Positions 1 to 13,787 of a stretch of DNA of 64,000 bases are shown here, piece after piece. The DNA is from Pagrus major. Taxonomy: Eukaryota; Chordata; Actinopteri; Spariformes; Sparidae. Under the pieces are notes generated by a model that was not told the DNA's origin, ran no database searches, and was given only the letters and a program-made list of their open reading frames with translations. Location: positions 11,551,381-11,615,380 of the forward strand of contig NC_133233.1 of NCBI RefSeq assembly GCF_040436345.1. The letters are read 5' to 3'. Position 1 is the first letter of the stretch. Every line of letters begins with the position of its first letter. A program made the position numbers and the translations under genes.

Positions 1-3000
1 AGACACAGCAGTTTTTATTGGATTTCAGTGGAATTTCTATTTTTCATGAATATTTTAATGAAAAATCACCATTTTTGGCGAATACACCGCCCGATTTTTT
101 CAATAGCTCCCAGGTCATTTGAGCCATCGACTCGAAATCAATGCCGACATGTCTTGTTATACTGGTAGAATGAGACACAGCAGTTTTTATTGGATTTCAT
201 TGGAATTTCTATTTTTCCTGAATATTTTAATGAAAAATCACCATTTTTGGCGAATACACCGCCCGATTTTTTCAATAGCTCCCAGGTCATTTGAGCCATC
301 GACTCGAAATCAATGCCGACATGTCTTGTTATACTGGTAGAATGAGACACAGCAGTTTTTATTGGATTTCAGTGGAATTTCTATTTTTCCTGAATATTTT
401 AATGAAAAATCACCATTTTTGGCGAATACACCGCCCGATTTTTTCAATAGCTCCCAGGTCATTTGAGCCATCGACTCGAAATCAATGCCGACATGTCTTG
501 TTATACTGGTAGAATGAGACACAGCAGTTTTTATTGGATTTCAGTGGAATTTCTATTTTTCATGAATATTTTAATGAAAAATCACCATTTTTGGTGAATA
601 CACCGCCCGATTTTTTCAATAGCTCCCAGGTCATTTGAGCCATCGACTCGAAATCAATGCCGACATGTCTTGTTATACTGATAGAATGAGACACAGCAGT
701 TTTTATTGGATTTCAGTGGAATTTCTATTTTTCATGAATATTTTAATGAAAAATCACCATTTTTGGCGAATACACCGCCCGATTTTTTCAATAGCTCCCA
801 GGTCATTTGAGCCATCGACTCGAAATCAATGGCCAAATGTCTTGTTATACTGGTAGAATGAGACACAGCAGTTTTTATTGGATTTCAGTGGAATTTCTAT
901 TTTTCCTGAATATTTTAATGAAAAATCGCCATTTTTGGCGAATACACCGCCCGATTTTTTCAATAGCTCCCAGGTCATTTGAGCCATCGACTCGAAATCA
1001 ATGCCGACATGTCTTGTTATACTGGTAGAATGAGACACAGCAGTTTTTATTGGATTTCAGTGGAATTTCTATTTTTCATGAATATTTTAATGAAAAATCA
1101 CCATTTTTGGCGAATACACCGCCCGATTTTTTCAATAGCTCCCAGGTCATTTGAGCCATCGACTCGAAATCAATGGCCAAATGTCTTGTTATACTGGTAG
1201 AATGAGACACAGCAGTTTTTATTGGATTTTAGTGGAATTTCTATTTTTCATGAANNNNNNNNNNNNNNNNNNNNNNNNNNNNNNNNNNNNNNNNNNNNNN
1301 NNNNNNNNNNNNNNNNNNNNNNNNNNNNNNNNNNNNNNNNNNNNNNNNNNNNNNTTCAATAGCTCCCAGGTCATTTGAGCCATCGACTCGAAATCAATGC
1401 CGACATGTCTTGTTATACTGGTAGAATGAGACACAGCAGTTTTTATTGGATTTTAGTGGAATTTCTATTTTTCATGAATATTTTAATGAAAAATCACCAT
1501 TTTTGGCGAATACACCGCCCGATTTTTTCAATAGCTCCCAGGTCATTTGAGCCATCGACTTGAAATCAATGCCGACATGTCTTGTTATACTGGTAGAATG
1601 AGACACAGCAGTTTTTATTGGATATTAGTGGAATTTCTATTTTTCATGAATATTTTAATGAAAAATCACCATTTTTGGCGAATACACCGCCCGATTTTTT
1701 CAATAGCTCCCAGGTCATTTGAGCCATCGACTTGAAATCAATGCCGACATGTCTTGTTATACTGGTAGAATGAGACACAGCAGTTTTTATTGGATTTCAG
1801 TGGAATTTCTATTTTTCATGAATATTTTAATGAAAAATCACCATTTTTGGCGAATACACCGCCCGATTTTTTCAATAGCTCCCAGGTCATTTGAGCCATC
1901 GACTCGAAATCAATGCCGACATGTCTTGTTATACTGGTAGAATGAGACACAGCAGTTTTTATTGGATTTCAGTGGAATTTCTATTTTTCATGAATATTTT
2001 AATGAAAAATCACCATTTTTGGCGAATACACCGCCCGATTTTTTCAATAGCTCCCAGGTCATTTGAGCCATCGACTCGAAATCAATGCCGACATGTCTTG
2101 TTATACTGGTAGAATGAGACACAGCAGTTTTTATTGGATTTCAGTGGAATTTCTATTTTTCATGAATATTTTAATGAAAAATCACCATTTTTGGCGAATA
2201 CACCGCCCGATTTTTTCAATAGCTCCCAGGTCATTTGAGCCATCGACTCGAAATCAATGCCGACATGTCTTGTTATACTGGTAGAATGAGACACAGCAGT
2301 TTTTATTGGATTTCAGTGGAATTTCTATTTTTCATGAATATTTTAATGAAAAATCACCATTTTTGGCGAATACACCGCCCGATTTTTTCAATAGCTCCCA
2401 GGTCATTTGAGCCATCGACTCGAAATCAATGCCGACATGTCTTGTTATACTGGTAGAATGAGACACAGCAGTTTTTATTGGATTTCAGTGGAATTTCTAT
2501 TTTTCATGAATATTTTAATGAAAAATCACCATTTTTGGCGAATACACCGCCCGATTTTTTCAATAGCTCCCAGGTCATTTGAGCCATCGACTCGAAATCA
2601 ATGCCGACATGTCTTGTTATACTGGTAGAATGAGACACAGCAGTTTTTATTGGATTTCAGTGGAATTTCTATTTTTCATGAATATTTTAATGAAAAATCA
2701 CCATTTTTGGCGAATACACCGCCCGATTTTTTCAATAGCTCCCAGGTCATTTGAGCCATCGACTCGAAATCAATGCCGACATGTCTTGTTATACTGGTAG
2801 AATGAGACACAGCAGTTTTTATTGGATTTCAGTGGAATTTCTATTTTTCATGAATATTTTAATGAAAAATCACCATTTTTGGCGAATACACCGCCCGATT
2901 TTTTCAATAGCTCCCAGGTCATTTGAGCCATCGACTCGAAATCAATGCCGACATGTCTTGTTATACTGGTAGAATGAGACACAGCAGTTTTTATTGGATT

Positions 3001-6000
3001 TCAGTGGAATTTCTATTTTTCATGAATATTTTAATGAAAAATCACCATTTTTGGCGAATACACCGCCCGATTTTTTCAATAGCTCCCAGGTCATTTGAGC
3101 CATCGACTCGAAATCAATGCCGACATGTCTTGTTATACTGGTAGAATGAGACACAGCAGTTTTTATTGGATTTCAGTGGAATTTCTATTTTTCATGAATA
3201 TTTTAATGAAAAATCACCATTTTTGGCGAATACACCGCCCGATTTTTTCAATAGCTCCCAGGTCATTTGAGCCATCGACTCGAAATCAATGCCGACATGT
3301 CTTGTTATACTGGTAGAATGAGACACAGCAGTTTTTATTGGATTTCAGTGGAATTTCTATTTTTCATGAATATTTTAATGAAAAATCACCATTTTTGGCG
3401 AATACACCGCCCGATTTTTTCAATAGCTCCCAGGTCATTTGAGCCATCGACTCGAAATCAATGCCGACATGTCTTGTTATACTGGTAGAATGAGACACAG
3501 CAGTTTTTATTGGATTTCAGTGGAATTTCTATTTTTCATGAATATTTTAATGAAAAATCACCATTTTTGGCGAATACACCGCCCGATTTTTTCAATAGCT
3601 CCCAGGTCATTTGAGCCATCGACTCGAAATCAATGCCGACATGTCTTGTTATACTGGTAGAATGAGACACAGCAGTTTTTATTGGATTTCAGTGGAATTT
3701 CTATTTTTCATGAATATTTTAATGAAAAATCACCATTTTTGGCGAATACACCGCCCGATTTTTTCAATAGCTCCCAGGTCATTTGAGCCATCGACTCGAA
3801 ATCAATGCCGACATGTCTTGTTATACTGGTAGAATGAGACACAGCAGTTTTTATTGGATTTCAGTGGAATTTCTATTTTTCATGAATATTTTAATGAAAA
3901 ATCACCATTTTTGGCGAATACACCGCCCGATTTTTTCAATAGCTCCCAGGTCATTTGAGCCATCGACTCGAAATCAATGCCGACATGTCTTGTTATACTG
4001 GTAGAATGAGACACAGCAGTTTTTATTGGATTTCAGTGGAATTTCTATTTTTCATGAATATTTTAATGAAAAATCACCATTTTTGGCGAATACACCGCCC
4101 GATTTTTTCAATAGCTCCCAGGTCATTTGAGCCATCGACTCGAAATCAATGCCGACATGTCTTGTTATACTGGTAGAATGAGACACAGCAGTTTTTATTG
4201 GATTTCAGTGGAATTTCTATTTTTCATGAATATTTTAATGAAAAATCACCATTTTTGGCGAATACACCGCCCGATTTTTTCAATAGCTCCCAGGTCATTT
4301 GAGCCATCGACTCGAAATCAATGCCGACATGTCTTGTTATACTGGTAGAATGAGACACAGCAGTTTTTATTGGATTTCAGTGGAATTTCTATTTTTCATG
4401 AATATTTTAATGAAAAATCACCATTTTTGGCGAATACACCGCCCGATTTTTTCAATAGCTCCCAGGTCATTTGAGCCATCGACTCGAAATCAATGCCGAA
4501 ATGTCTTGTTATACTGGTAGAATGAGACACAGCAGTTTTTATTGGATTTTAGTGGAATTTCTATTTTTCATGAATATTTTAATGAAAAATCACCATTTTT
4601 GGCGAATACACCGCCCGATTTTTTCAATAGCTCCCAGGTCATTTGAGCCATCGACTCGAAATCAATGCCGACATGTCTTGTTATACTGGTAGAATGAGAC
4701 ACAGCAGTTTTTATTGGATTTCAGTGGAATTTCTATTTTTCATGAATATTTTAATGAAAAATCACCATTTTTGGCGAATACACCGCCCGATTTTTTCAAT
4801 AGCTCCCAGGTCATTTGAGCCATCGACTCGAAATCAATGCCGACATGTCTTGTTATACTGGTAGAATGAGACACAGCAGTTTTTATTGGATTTCAGTGGA
4901 ATTTCTATTTTTCATGAATATTTTAATGAAAAATCACCATTTTTGGCGAATACACCGCCCGATTTTTTCAATAGCTCCCAGGTCATTTGAGCCATCGACT
5001 CGAAATCAATGCCGACATGTCTTGTTATACTGGTAGAATGAGACACAGCAGTTTTTATTGGATTTCAGTGGAATTTCTATTTTTCATGAATATTTTAATG
5101 AAAAATCACCATTTTTGGCGAATACACCGCCCGATTTTTTCAATAGCTCCCAGGTCATTTGAGCCATCGACTCGAAATCAATGCCGACATGTCTTGTTAT
5201 ACTGGTAGAATGAGACACAGCAGTTTTTATTGGATTTCAGTGGAATTTCTATTTTTCATGAATATTTTAATGAAAAATCACCATTTTTGGCGAATACACC
5301 GCCCGATTTTTTCAATAGCTCCCAGGTCATTTGAGCCATCGACTCGAAATCAATGCCGACATGTCTTGTTATACTGGTAGAATGAGACACAGCAGTTTTT
5401 ATTGGATTTCAGTGGAATTTCTATTTTTCATGAATATTTTAATGAAAAATCACCATTTTTGGCGAATACACCGCCCGATTTTTTCAATAGCTCCCAGGTC
5501 ATTTGAGCCATCGACTCGAAATCAATGCCGACATGTCTTGTTATACTGGTAGAATGAGACACAGCAGTTTTTATTGGATTTCAGTGGAATTTCTATTTTT
5601 CATGAATATTTTAATGAAAAATCACCATTTTTGGCGAATACACCGCCCGATTTTTTCAATAGCTCCCAGGTCATTTGAGCCATCGACTCGAAATCAATGC
5701 CGACATGTCTTGTTATACTGGTAGAATGAGACACAGCAGTTTTTATTGGATTTCAGTGGAATTTCTATTTTTCATGAATATTTTAATGAAAAATCACCAT
5801 TTTTGGCGAATACACCGCCCGATTTTTTCAATAGCTCCCAGGTCATTTGAGCCATCGACTCGAAATCAATGCCGACATGTCTTGTTATACTGGTAGAATG
5901 AGACACAGCAGTTTTTATTGGATTTCAGTGGAATTTCTATTTTTCATGAATATTTTAATGAAAAATCACCATTTTTGGCGAATACACCGCCCGATTTTTT

Positions 6001-9000
6001 CAATAGCTCCCAGGTCATTTGAGCCATCGACTCGAAATCAATGGCCAAATGTCTTGTTATACTGGTAGAATGAGACACAGCAGTTTTTATTGGATTTCAG
6101 TGGAATTTCTATTTTTCATGAATATTTTAATGAAAAATCACCATTTTTGGCGAATACACCGCCCGATTTTTTCAATAGCTCCCAGGTCATTTGAGCCATC
6201 GACTCGAAATCAATGGCCAAATGTCTTGTTATACTGGTAGAATGAGACACAGCAGTTTTTATTGGATTTTAGTGGAATTTCTATTTTTCATGAATATTTT
6301 AATGAAAAATCACCATTTTTGGCGAATACACCGCCCGATTTTTTCAATAGCTCCCAGGTCATTTGAGCCATCGACTCGAAATCAATGCCGACATGTCTTG
6401 TTATACTGGTAGAATGAGACACAGCAGTTTTTATTGGATTTTAGTGGAATTTCTATTTTTCATGAATATTTTAATGAAAAATCACCATTTTTGGCGAATA
6501 CACCGCCCGATTTTTTCAATAGCTCCCAGGTCATTTGAGCCATCGACTTGAAATCAATGCCGACATGTCTTGTTATACTGGTAGAATGAGACACAGCAGT
6601 TTTTATTGGATATTAGTGGAATTTCTATTTTTCATGAATATTTTAATGAAAAATCACCATTTTTGGCGAATGCACCGCCCGATTTTTTCAATAGCTCCCA
6701 GGTCATTTGAGCCATCGACTTGAAATCAATGCCGACATGTCTTGTTATACTGGTAGAATGAGACACAGCAGTTTTTATTGGATTTCAGTGGAATTTCTAT
6801 TTTTCATGAATATTTTAATGAAAAATCACCATTTTTGGCAAATACACCGCCCGATTTTTTCAATAGCTCCCAGGTCATTTGAGCCATCGACTCGAAATCA
6901 ATGCCGACATGTCTTGTTATACTGGTAGAATGAGACACAGCAGTTTTTATTGGATTTCAGTGGAATTTCTATTTTTCATGAATATTTTAATGAAAAATCA
7001 CCATTTTTGGCGAATACACCGCCCGATTTTTTCAATAGCTCCCAGGTCATTTGAGCCATCGACTCGAAATCAATGCCGACATGTCTTGTTATACTGGTAG
7101 AATGAGACACAGCAGTTTTTATTGGATTTCAGTGGAATTTCTATTTTTCATGAATATTTTAATGAAAAATCACCATTTTTGGCGAATACACCGCCCGATT
7201 TTTTCAATAGCTCCCAGGTCATTTGAGCCATCGACTCGAAATCAATGCCGACATGTCTTGTTATACTGGTAGAATGAGACACAGCAGTTTTTATTGGATT
7301 TCAGTGGAATTTCTATTTTTCATGAATATTTTAATGAAAAATCACCATTTTTGGCGAATACACCGCCCGATTTTTTCAATAGCTCCCAGGTCATTTGAGC
7401 CATCGACTCGAAATCAATGCCGACATGTCTTGTTATACTGGTAGAATGAGACACAGCAGTTTTTATTGGATTTCAGTGGAATTTCTATTTTTCATGAATA
7501 TTTTAATGAAAAATCACCATTTTTGGCGAATACACCGCCCGATTTTTTCAATAGCTCCCAGGTCATTTGAGCCATCGACTCGAAATCAATGCCGACATGT
7601 CTTGTTATACTGGTAGAATGAGACACAGCAGTTTTTATTGGATTTCAGTGGAATTTCTATTTTTCATGAATATTTTAATGAAAAATCACCATTTTTGGCG
7701 AATACACCACCCGATTTTTTCAATAGCTCCCAGGTCATTTGAGCCATCGACTCGAAATCAATGCCGACATGTCTTGTTATACTGGTAGAATGAGACACAG
7801 CAGTTTTTATTGGATTTCAGTGGAATTTCTATTTTTCATGAATATTTTAATGAAAAATCACCATTTTTGGCGAATACACCGCCCGATTTTTTCAATAGCT
7901 CCCAGGTCATTTGAGCCATCGACTCGAAATCAATGCCGACATGTCTTGTTATACTGGTAGAATGAGACACAGCAGTTTTTATTGGATTTCAGTGGAATTT
8001 CTATTTTTCATGAATATTTTAATGAAAAATCACCATTTTTGGCGAATACACCGCCCGATTTTTTCAATAGCTCCCAGGTCATTTGAGCCATCGACTCGAA
8101 ATCAATGCCGACATGTCTTGTTATACTGGTAGAATGAGACACAGCAGTTTTTATTGGATTTCAGTGGAATTTCTATTTTTCATGAATATTTTAATGAAAA
8201 ATCACCATTTTTGGCGAATACACCGCCCGATTTTTTCAATAGCTCCCAGGTCATTTGAGCCATCGACTCGAAATCAATGCCGACATGTCTTGTTATACTG
8301 GTAGAATGAGACACAGCAGTTTTTATTGGATTTCAGTGGAATTTCTATTTTTCATGAATATTTTAATGAAAAATCACCATTTTTGGCGAATACACCGCCC
8401 GATTTTTTCAATAGCTCCCAGGTCATTTGAGCCATCGACTCGAAATCAATGCCGACATGTCTTGTTATACTGGTAGAATGAGACACAGCAGTTTTTATTG
8501 GATTTCAGTGGAATTTCTATTTTTCATGAATATTTTAATGAAAAATCACCATTTTTGGCGAATACACCGCCCGATTTTTTCAATAGCTCCCAGGTCATTT
8601 GAGCCATCGACTCGAAATCAATGCCGACATGTCTTGTTATACTGGTAGAATGAGACACAGCAGTTTTTATTGGATTTCAGTGGAATTTCTATTTTTCATG
8701 AATATTTTAATGAAAAATCACCATTTTTGGCGAATACACCGCCCGATTTTTTCAATAGCTCCCAGGTCATTTGAGCCATCGACTCGAAATCAATGGCCAA
8801 ATGTCTTGTTATACTGGTAGAATGAGACACAGCAGTTTTTATTGGATTTTAGTGGAATTTCTATTTTTCATGAATATTTTAATGAAAAATCACCATTTTT
8901 GGCGAATACACCGCCCGATTTTTTCAATAGCTCCCAGGTCATTTGAGCCATCGACTTGAAATCAATGCCGACATGTCTTGTTATACTGGTAGAATGAGAC

Positions 9001-12000
9001 ACAGCAGTTTTTATTGGATATTAGTGGAATTTCTATTTTTCATGAATATTTTAATGAAAAATCACCATTTTTGGCGAATGCACCGCCCGATTTTTTCAAT
9101 AGCTCCCAGGTCATTTGAGCCATCGACTTGAAATCAATGCCGACATGTCTTGTTATACTGGTAGAATGAGACACAGCAGTTTTTATTGGATTTCAGTGGA
9201 ATTTCTATTTTTCATGAATATTTTAATGAAAAATCACCATTTTTGGCAAATACACCGCCCGATTTTTTCAATAGCTCCCAGGTCATTTGAGCCATCGACT
9301 CGAAATCAATGCCGACATGTCTTGTTATACTGGTAGAATGAGACACAGCAGTTTTTATTGGATTTCAGTGGAATTTCTATTTTTCATGAATATTTTAATG
9401 AAAAATCACCATTTTTGGCGAATACACCGCCCGATTTTTTCAATAGCTCCCAGGTCATTTGAGCCATCGACTCGAAATCAATGCCGACATGTCTTGTTAT
9501 ACTGGTAGAATGAGACACAGCAGTTTTTATTGGATTTCAGTGGAATTTCTATTTTTCATGAATATTTTAATGAAAAATCACCATTTTTGGCGAATACACC
9601 GCCCGATTTTTTCAATAGCTCCCAGGTCATTTGAGCCATCGACTCGAAATCAATGCCGACATGTCTTGTTATACTGGTAGAATGAGACACAGCAGTTTTT
9701 ATTGGATTTCAGTGGAATTTCTATTTTTCATGAATATTTTAATGAAAAATCACCATTTTTGGCGAATACACAGCCCGATTTTTTCAATAGCTCCCAGGTC
9801 ATTTGAGCCATCGACTCGAAATCAATGCCGACATGTCTTGTTATACTGGTAGAATGAGACACAGCAGTTTTTATTGGATTTCAGTGGAATTTCTATTTTT
9901 CATGAATATTTTAATGAAAAATCACCATTTTTGGCGAATACACCGCCCGATTTTTTCAATAGCTCCCAGGTCATTTGAGCCATCGACTCGAAATCAATGC
10001 CGACATGTCTTGTTATACTGGTAGAATGAGACACAGCAGTTTTTATTGGATTTCAGTGGAATTTCTATTTTTCATGAATATTTTAATGAAAAATCACCAT
10101 TTTTGGCGAATACACCGCCCGATTTTTTCAATAGCTCCCAGGTCATTTGAGCCATCGACTCGAAATCAATGCCGACATGTCTTGTTATACTGGTAGAATG
10201 AGACACAGCAGTTTTTATTGGATTTCAGTGGAATTTCTATTTTTCATGAATATTTTAATGAAAAATCACCATTTTTGGCGAATACACCGCCCGATTTTTT
10301 CAATAGCTCCCAGGTCATTTGAGCCATCGACTCGAAATCAATGCCGACATGTCTTGTTATACTGGTAGAATGAGACACAGCAGTTTTTATTGGATTTCAG
10401 TGGAATTTCTATTTTTCATGAATATTTTAATGAAAAATCACCATTTTTGGCGAATACACCGCCCGATTTTTTCAATAGCTCCCAGGTCATTTGAGCCATC
10501 GACTCGAAATCAATGCCGACATGTCTTGTTATACTGGTAGAATGAGACACAGCAGTTTTTATTGGATTTTAGTGGAATTTCTATTTTTCATGAATATTTT
10601 AATGAAAAATCACCATTTTTGGCGAATACACCGCCCGATTTTTTCAATAGCTCCCAGGTCATTTGAGCCATCGACTCGAAATCAATGCCGACATGTCTTG
10701 TTATACTGGTAGAATGAGACACAGCAGTTTTTATTGGATTTCAGTGGAATTTCTATTTTTCATGAATATTTTAATGAAAAATCACCATTTTTGGCGAATA
10801 CACCGCCCGATTTTTTCAATAGCTCCCAGGTCATTTGAGCCATCGACTCGAAATCAATGCCGACATGTCTTGTTATACTGGTAGAATGAGACACAGCAGT
10901 TTTTATTGGATTTCAGTGGAATTTCTATTTTTCATGAATATTTTAATGAAAAATCACCATTTTTGGCGAATACACCGCCCGATTTTTTCAATAGCTCCCA
11001 GGTCATTTGAGCCATCGACTCGAAATCAATGCCGACATGTCTTGTTATACTGGTAGAATGAGACACAGCAGTTTTTATTGGATTTCAGTGGAATTTCTAT
11101 TTTTCATGAATATTTTAATGAAAAATCACCATTTTTGGCGAATACACCGCCTGATTTTTTCAATAGCTCCCAGGTCATTTGAGCCATCGACTCCAAATCA
11201 ATGCCGACATGTCTTGTTATACTGGTAGAATGAGACACAGCAGTTTTTATTGGATTTCAGTGGAATTTCTATTTTTCATGAATATTTTAATGAAAAATCA
11301 CCATTTTTGGCGAATACACCGCCCGATTTTTTCAATAGCTCCCAGGTCATTTGAGCCATTGACTCGAAATCAATGCCGACATGTCTTGTTATACTGGTAG
11401 AATGAGACACAGCAGTTTTTATTGGATTTCAGTGGAATTTCTATTTTTCATGAATATTTTAATGAAAAATCACCATTTTTGGCGAATACACCGCCCGATT
11501 TTTTCAATAGCTCCCAGGTCATTTGAGCCATCGACTCGAAATCAATGCCGACATGTCTTGTTATACTGGTAGAATGAGACACAGCAGTTTTTATTGGATT
11601 TCAGTGGAATTTCTATTTTTCATGAATATTTTAATGAAAAATCACCATTTTTGGCGAATACACCGCCCGATTTTTTCAATAGCTCCCAGGTCATTTGAGC
11701 CATCGACTCGAAATCAATGGCCACATGTCTTGTTATACTGGTAGAATGAGACACAGCAGTTTTTATTGGATTTCAGTGGAATTTCTATTTTTCATGAATA
11801 TTTTAATGAAAAATCACCATTTTTGGCGAATACACCGCCTGATTTTTTCAATAGCTCCCAGGTCATTTGAGCCATCGACTCCAAATCAATGCCGACATGT
11901 CTTGTTATACTGGTAGAATGAGACACAGCAGTTTTTATTGGATTTTAGTGGAATTTCTATTTTTCATGAATATTTTAATGAAAAATCACCATTTTTGGCG

Positions 12001-12264
12001 AATACACTGCCCGATTTTTTCAATAGCTCCCAGGTCATTTGAGCCATCGATTCGAAATCAATGCCGACATGTCTTGTTATACTGGTAGAATGAGACACAG
12101 CAGTTTTTATTGGATTTCAGTGGAATTTCTATTTTTCCTGAATATTTTAATGAAAAATCACCATTTTTGGCGAATACACCGCCCGATTTTTTCAATAGCT
12201 CCCAGGTCATTTGAGCCATCGACTCACAATCAATGGCCAAATGTCTTGTTATACTGGTAGAATG
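1..12264 (+). repeat. 172-bp satellite DNA array (71 monomers)
   Basis: Head-to-tail tandem array. A monomer opening with AGACACAGCAGTTTTTATTG recurs every 172 bp from position 1. Eight units are counted up to the assembly gap and 63 more from 1429 to 12264. Most central monomers (about 1.7-6.0 kb and 6.9-8.7 kb) are identical or differ at one base. Recurrent variants are ATGGCCAA for ATGCCGAC, GGATTTTAG or GGATATTAG for GGATTTCAG, CCTGAA for CATGAA, and CTTGAA for CTCGAA. The unit is AT-rich and has a small dyad (AAAAATCACCATTTTT). The 60-73-residue open frames seen in every monomer on both strands come from the repeat: 172 is not a multiple of 3, so no frame continues from unit to unit. Length and homogeneity resemble centromeric or pericentromeric satellites of fish, but location on the chromosome cannot be seen. 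I do not recognise the family. The array continues beyond the left edge. Confidence 0.97.
1255..1354. other. Assembly gap (100 N) inside the satellite
   Basis: Exactly 100 N. In an intact monomer only 48 bases separate the flanking words CATGAA and TTCAAT, so the gap adds 52 bases and breaks the 172-bp phase. It is therefore a placeholder of arbitrary size; the true missing length should be 48 + 172n if the array stays in register. Confidence 0.97.
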
Positions 12265-12526
12265 AGACACAGCAGTTGTTATTGGATTCTAGTTGAATTT
12301 CTATTTTTCAGGAATATTTGAAAGAAAAATCACCGTTTTTCATGAAAACATCGGCCGATTTTTTCAATTGCTTCAAGGTCGTTTGACCTATTGACTCGAA
12401 ATCAATGCCAAAATGTCATCTGGTAGTGGTTGAATGAGACACACCTGTTTTTATTGGATTTTAGTGGAATTTGTATTTTTCATGAATATTTTAATGAAAA
12501 ATCAAGATTTTTTATGAAAACAGTGG
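12265..12526 (+). repeat. Diverged edge monomers of the satellite
   Basis: One full monomer (12265-12436) and one partial monomer (12437 to about 12526) still align with the 172-bp unit but carry many substitutions (for example AGTTGTTATTGGATTC, GAAAACATCGGCCG, AGACACACCTG). Divergence begins abruptly after the last near-consensus unit. This is the usual state of satellite borders, where unequal exchange no longer homogenises copies. Confidence 0.9.
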
Positions 12527-13787
12527 GGTCATGTGTGTGTTCCATTGTATTTAAATTCTGGTCAAGTTCTTACTGAAGTCAGCACTCAACAGAGACTCCG
12601 GTTCTCTCTCCTCTATTTCCTCTGCCCTCTGTCAAACGTTATGTTCACAAAATAAAGTACTTTTCCCCTCCAGCCCCAGTCAGTCAACATTATTGAATAT
12701 AAACACCCAGGAATGAAGGTCACCTCCGCAGATGGCTGCTACAGTCAGGTTGATAAACAGTAGTGAAGATAAATCCACTTTTTTTGATCACAAAAGTTTA
12801 AAAGTAATCTCTGGGCTCTCCTCCCATCAGTAAACAGCACCGAGTCAGAGTAGAATCCGATGTATTTCTAGGTGTTTATTCCTCCAGATGGCACTGCAGT
12901 CTGTCCTCCAGAGCTAGCCAGCTCTGATCAGCTGAGCAGCGGCTTTGGCTAGAGAGATCCCTAGCAGTAGAAATTACATATTGTGCGTTTAAGTGAGTCC
13001 AGGCAAACTGCTGTGATTGCATGTTGATGCAATGTATTAAATCCACTTTACAAGTAGAGGTTGGATTTTAACGCCATTTCTGTCTTATAGTAGTTGTAAG
13101 GAACTGGCTCAGCGGTTGTGGATTATGTGAGCTTGTTGCAAACCCTCCTCTGCAGTGAGTTGTAAAAACAGAACAGTTGTTCGAGTAGCCTTGATAAAGT
13201 AGCTAAATGTTCAAGATTTGGACTGCAGCACATGTTTAATACAAACAGATCCTTGTGATTTTCTCCTTAAACTGCCAGCGTGCTTCAGTCTGTGGAACAT
13301 TTCTGCCTTCCTAAGCTGAACTAAACGCTAATGTCTGCGCCAGGTTAACCAAGGCCATTAGGCCTACATGACAACTCTCTCCAGTCTAAATCTTGAAAGA
13401 CAAACTTCAATAATGAACACAGAAAAAGTGGCTTTTTCAGCTCGACGGGGCCTCTCTGAGCAGGTGTTTCAGCTTAAACTCTGCAGACATTAACAATGGC
13501 AATGATGTTGAACACAGACGCAGAGGATCTCTCTCCCAGAATGGTATTTCCTCTTCCCTTTCAAAGCTGGAAGCAATTTTAGCCAAGTGGGTTTGCCAAC
13601 TCTCTCTTTTCTCCGCACACGCTGGTGTTCATATTGTATATCACACAACCCTGGTCCTGTGCACACACAAACACACACTATACAGTATAGAAACGTCTTG
13701 TTTTATGCATAGACACACAAATATAGTACAAACACAAACACACTGAGTGCTTTGCATATTCTCAGAATCACACACACACACACACAG
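12527..13787. other. Non-coding stretch; possible 3' UTR of the exon at 13788-13888
   Basis: No convincing coding region on either strand. If the minus-strand exon just to the right is real, this stretch would hold its 3' UTR. A minus-strand AATAAA (plus-strand TTTATT at 12875-12880) could be its poly(A) signal, giving a UTR of about 0.9 kb. A (CA)9 microsatellite lies at 13769-13786, right after the stop codon, and imperfect CA-rich tracts lie at about 13660-13745. Confidence 0.45.

Noticed and set aside
119-12260. Seventy-odd 62-75-codon open frames, one per satellite monomer, on both strands
   Set aside because: They arise from the repeat. The 172-bp period shifts frame at every unit, each frame runs into the next monomer and stops, and no protein family is recognisable.
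1-12264. CRISPR-like array
   Set aside because: Units are contiguous and near-identical over their whole 172 bp with no unique spacers, in a vertebrate genome.
1-12526. CENP-B box in the satellite
   Set aside because: The nearest word (TTTCGAGTCGATGGCTC on the minus strand) lacks the required A and CGGG positions.
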